Source of the DNA: Candidatus Cloacimonadota bacterium | Lineage (GTDB): Bacteria > Cloacimonadota > Cloacimonadia > JGIOTU-2 > B8-G9 | Assembly (NCBI GenBank): GCA_003647765.1 | Contig: QMNM01000060.1 | Location: 1-7,486, forward strand | Length of the DNA stretch: 7,486 bases | Reading direction: 5' to 3' | Shown here: piece after piece, positions 6,448-7,486 of the stretch | How positions within the stretch are numbered: the first letter of the stretch is position 1 | How the letters are laid out: each line of letters starts with the position of its first letter | Position numbers and translations under genes: made by a program | The notes under the pieces: generated by a model | Seen by the model: the letters and a program-made list of their open reading frames with translations, nothing else | What the model was told of the DNA's origin: nothing | Databases searched by the model: none

Positions 6448-7486
6448 ATGTTTAAAATTAAATTGATAGTATGTGGAATGATATTTTTTATCTTTGCTTT
6501 AGCACTTGCTGAAGATGTTTCTATCTATCCAACTCCTGACTCTGTAAAATGTTCAAAAGATATTCCTGATAGCATTGAAATTAATTGGAAAGCTCCTGTT
6601 CCACCAGTTTATGGAGAAGGTTTTGAAACTGGTAAAGTACCACCAGATAGTTTATGGGATATTATAAGCAAAAATAAAGGTGTTAATACTTGGCATATAA
6701 ATGACCAAACTGAATATGTGCATTCTGGCTCTTATTCTGCTATTTGTAACTGGATGCCTTCTGAATATACTAAATATGTAGATGATGATAGCACAGCAGA
6801 AAGCTGGCATACTGATTCACTAATGATTGCACAAAAATTTACTGTTAATGATACATTACTCCTAGATAGATTTTATGTTTTGATTGATAAGAAAATTCTT
6901 AATGATTCTTTAGTAACACCGCAAACTAATATTGATGCAAAATTTGCTGTTTATAGTGATAATAATGGTGAACCTGGCAATAAAATCGCTGGGGACTATG
7001 TTGTAGAAATAGATTATAGTACAACAAAACATTGGGAGATTATATCTACACGAAAAGAGAAAGTATTTGATAGTCATAACAAAACCAATAATTTGATAAA
7101 TTTGGACTTGCTTTTCTATCCGCAGGAATCATTTTTTATAATCGCTGATTTTACTGAGAGCGATAATATTATGTCTTTCTCCGTTGGGATAGATGAATCA
7201 GGTGGCTCTTATCTCAATAAAAATCCTGATGAAAGCTGGTCTTCAAACCCTGGGAATCTGATGATAAGAACAGACCTTATAAATAATCTATATGCACAAG
7301 ATGAATGGTTAATCTCGTCTGAATTATCAGTTTCTACAGGCGATTTGTTACACTTCTGGCTTGGTGGCTCTCCGATATGGGGCTTAAATGCACCTTTTTA
7401 TCTATTAGTATCTACTGATAATGGTGTAACTTGGACTGATACTTTATTTGATTATACTGCTGATCCCATCTATGTAACTTATAAAA
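6448..7486 (+). CDS. Secreted protein with choice-of-anchor-J / cleaved-adhesin-like domain (3' end outside the window)
   Basis: The frame stays open from the ATG at 6448 to the window end (346 residues visible), so the gene is partial at its 3' end. Residues 1-21 form a signal peptide ending ALALA before ED. A short fibronectin-like strand pair follows (28-50, SIEINWKAP). GEGFETGKVPPDSLW (56-70) and VHSGSYSA (91-98) open a cleaved-adhesin/choice-of-anchor-J type beta-sandwich. Its matching second half appears only at 285-331: DEWLISSELSVS, LHFWLGG, FYLLVSTDNGVTWTD. Between them (about 124-275) sits a different module: AQKF (128-131), FAVYSDNNGEPGNKI (166-180), a PQESFFIIADF strand (225-235) and MIR (272-274). 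Such proteins usually end in a C-terminal sorting domain, which cannot be seen here. It is probably exported and involved in surface adhesion or polymer binding; the exact role is unknown. Confidence 0.85.
   Translation, partial: MFKIKLIVCGMIFFIFALALAEDVSIYPTPDSVKCSKDIPDSIEINWKAPVPPVYGEGFETGKVPPDSLWDIISKNKGVNTWHINDQTEYVHSGSYSAICNWMPSEYTKYVDDDSTAESWHTDSLMIAQKFTVNDTLLLDRFYVLIDKKILNDSLVTPQTNIDAKFAVYSDNNGEPGNKIAGDYVVEIDYSTTKHWEIISTRKEKVFDSHNKTNNLINLDLLFYPQESFFIIADFTESDNIMSFSVGIDESGGSYLNKNPDESWSSNPGNLMIRTDLINNLYAQDEWLISSELSVSTGDLLHFWLGGSPIWGLNAPFYLLVSTDNGVTWTDTLFDYTADPIYVTYK

Overview
This AT-rich window (roughly one-third G+C by eye) has two parts. Positions 1-3692 hold a conserved housekeeping cluster on the + strand: the 3' part of 6S RNA, then RNase Y (rny), a YmdB-type cyclic-nucleotide phosphodiesterase, and FolD. 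Positions 4105-7486 hold two adjacent genes for large secreted proteins: a 777-residue putative lipoprotein, then a signal-peptide protein that runs off the window end. All supported genes are on the + strand.

The order 6S RNA - rny - ymdB is recurrent in several phyla. The secreted proteins look like surface proteins of the FCB superphylum: 'W-x-G-x-D-x-DG' Ig-like modules, a C-terminal 'ILLVDD...IIW...GG' Rossmann-like domain, and a 'GFE-x-G...DEWLIS' cleaved-adhesin/choice-of-anchor-J domain. Composition and content suggest an uncultured, probably anaerobic relative such as Cloacimonadota, WOR-3 or a similar lineage. This placement is inference only.

The three housekeeping genes are separated by spacers rather than overlapping. 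The spacers contain two short repeats: a GCGTAAT tandem (1784-1807), and copies of a 9-nt-periodic motif reading CACGAAGAA on the - strand (1858-1897, 2726-2766, and a shorter copy at 3978-3992). All copies have the same orientation, and each lies within about 115 nt upstream of a start codon. A gene-free stretch (3693-4104) separates the two parts. It holds small inverted repeats, an 11-bp direct repeat and the third repeat copy.

How the genes work together: RNase Y is the membrane-anchored endonuclease that starts mRNA decay, and YmdB is commonly encoded beside it. FolD supplies one-carbon folates. The two secreted proteins appear to be co-transcribed, because the second gene's ribosome binding site overlaps the first gene's stop codon. 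Their exact roles are unknown. No CRISPR array, tRNA, transposase or defence system is seen. The most testable oddities are the FolD active site, where the usual YxxxK lysine is a glutamine, and the repeat family upstream of successive genes.
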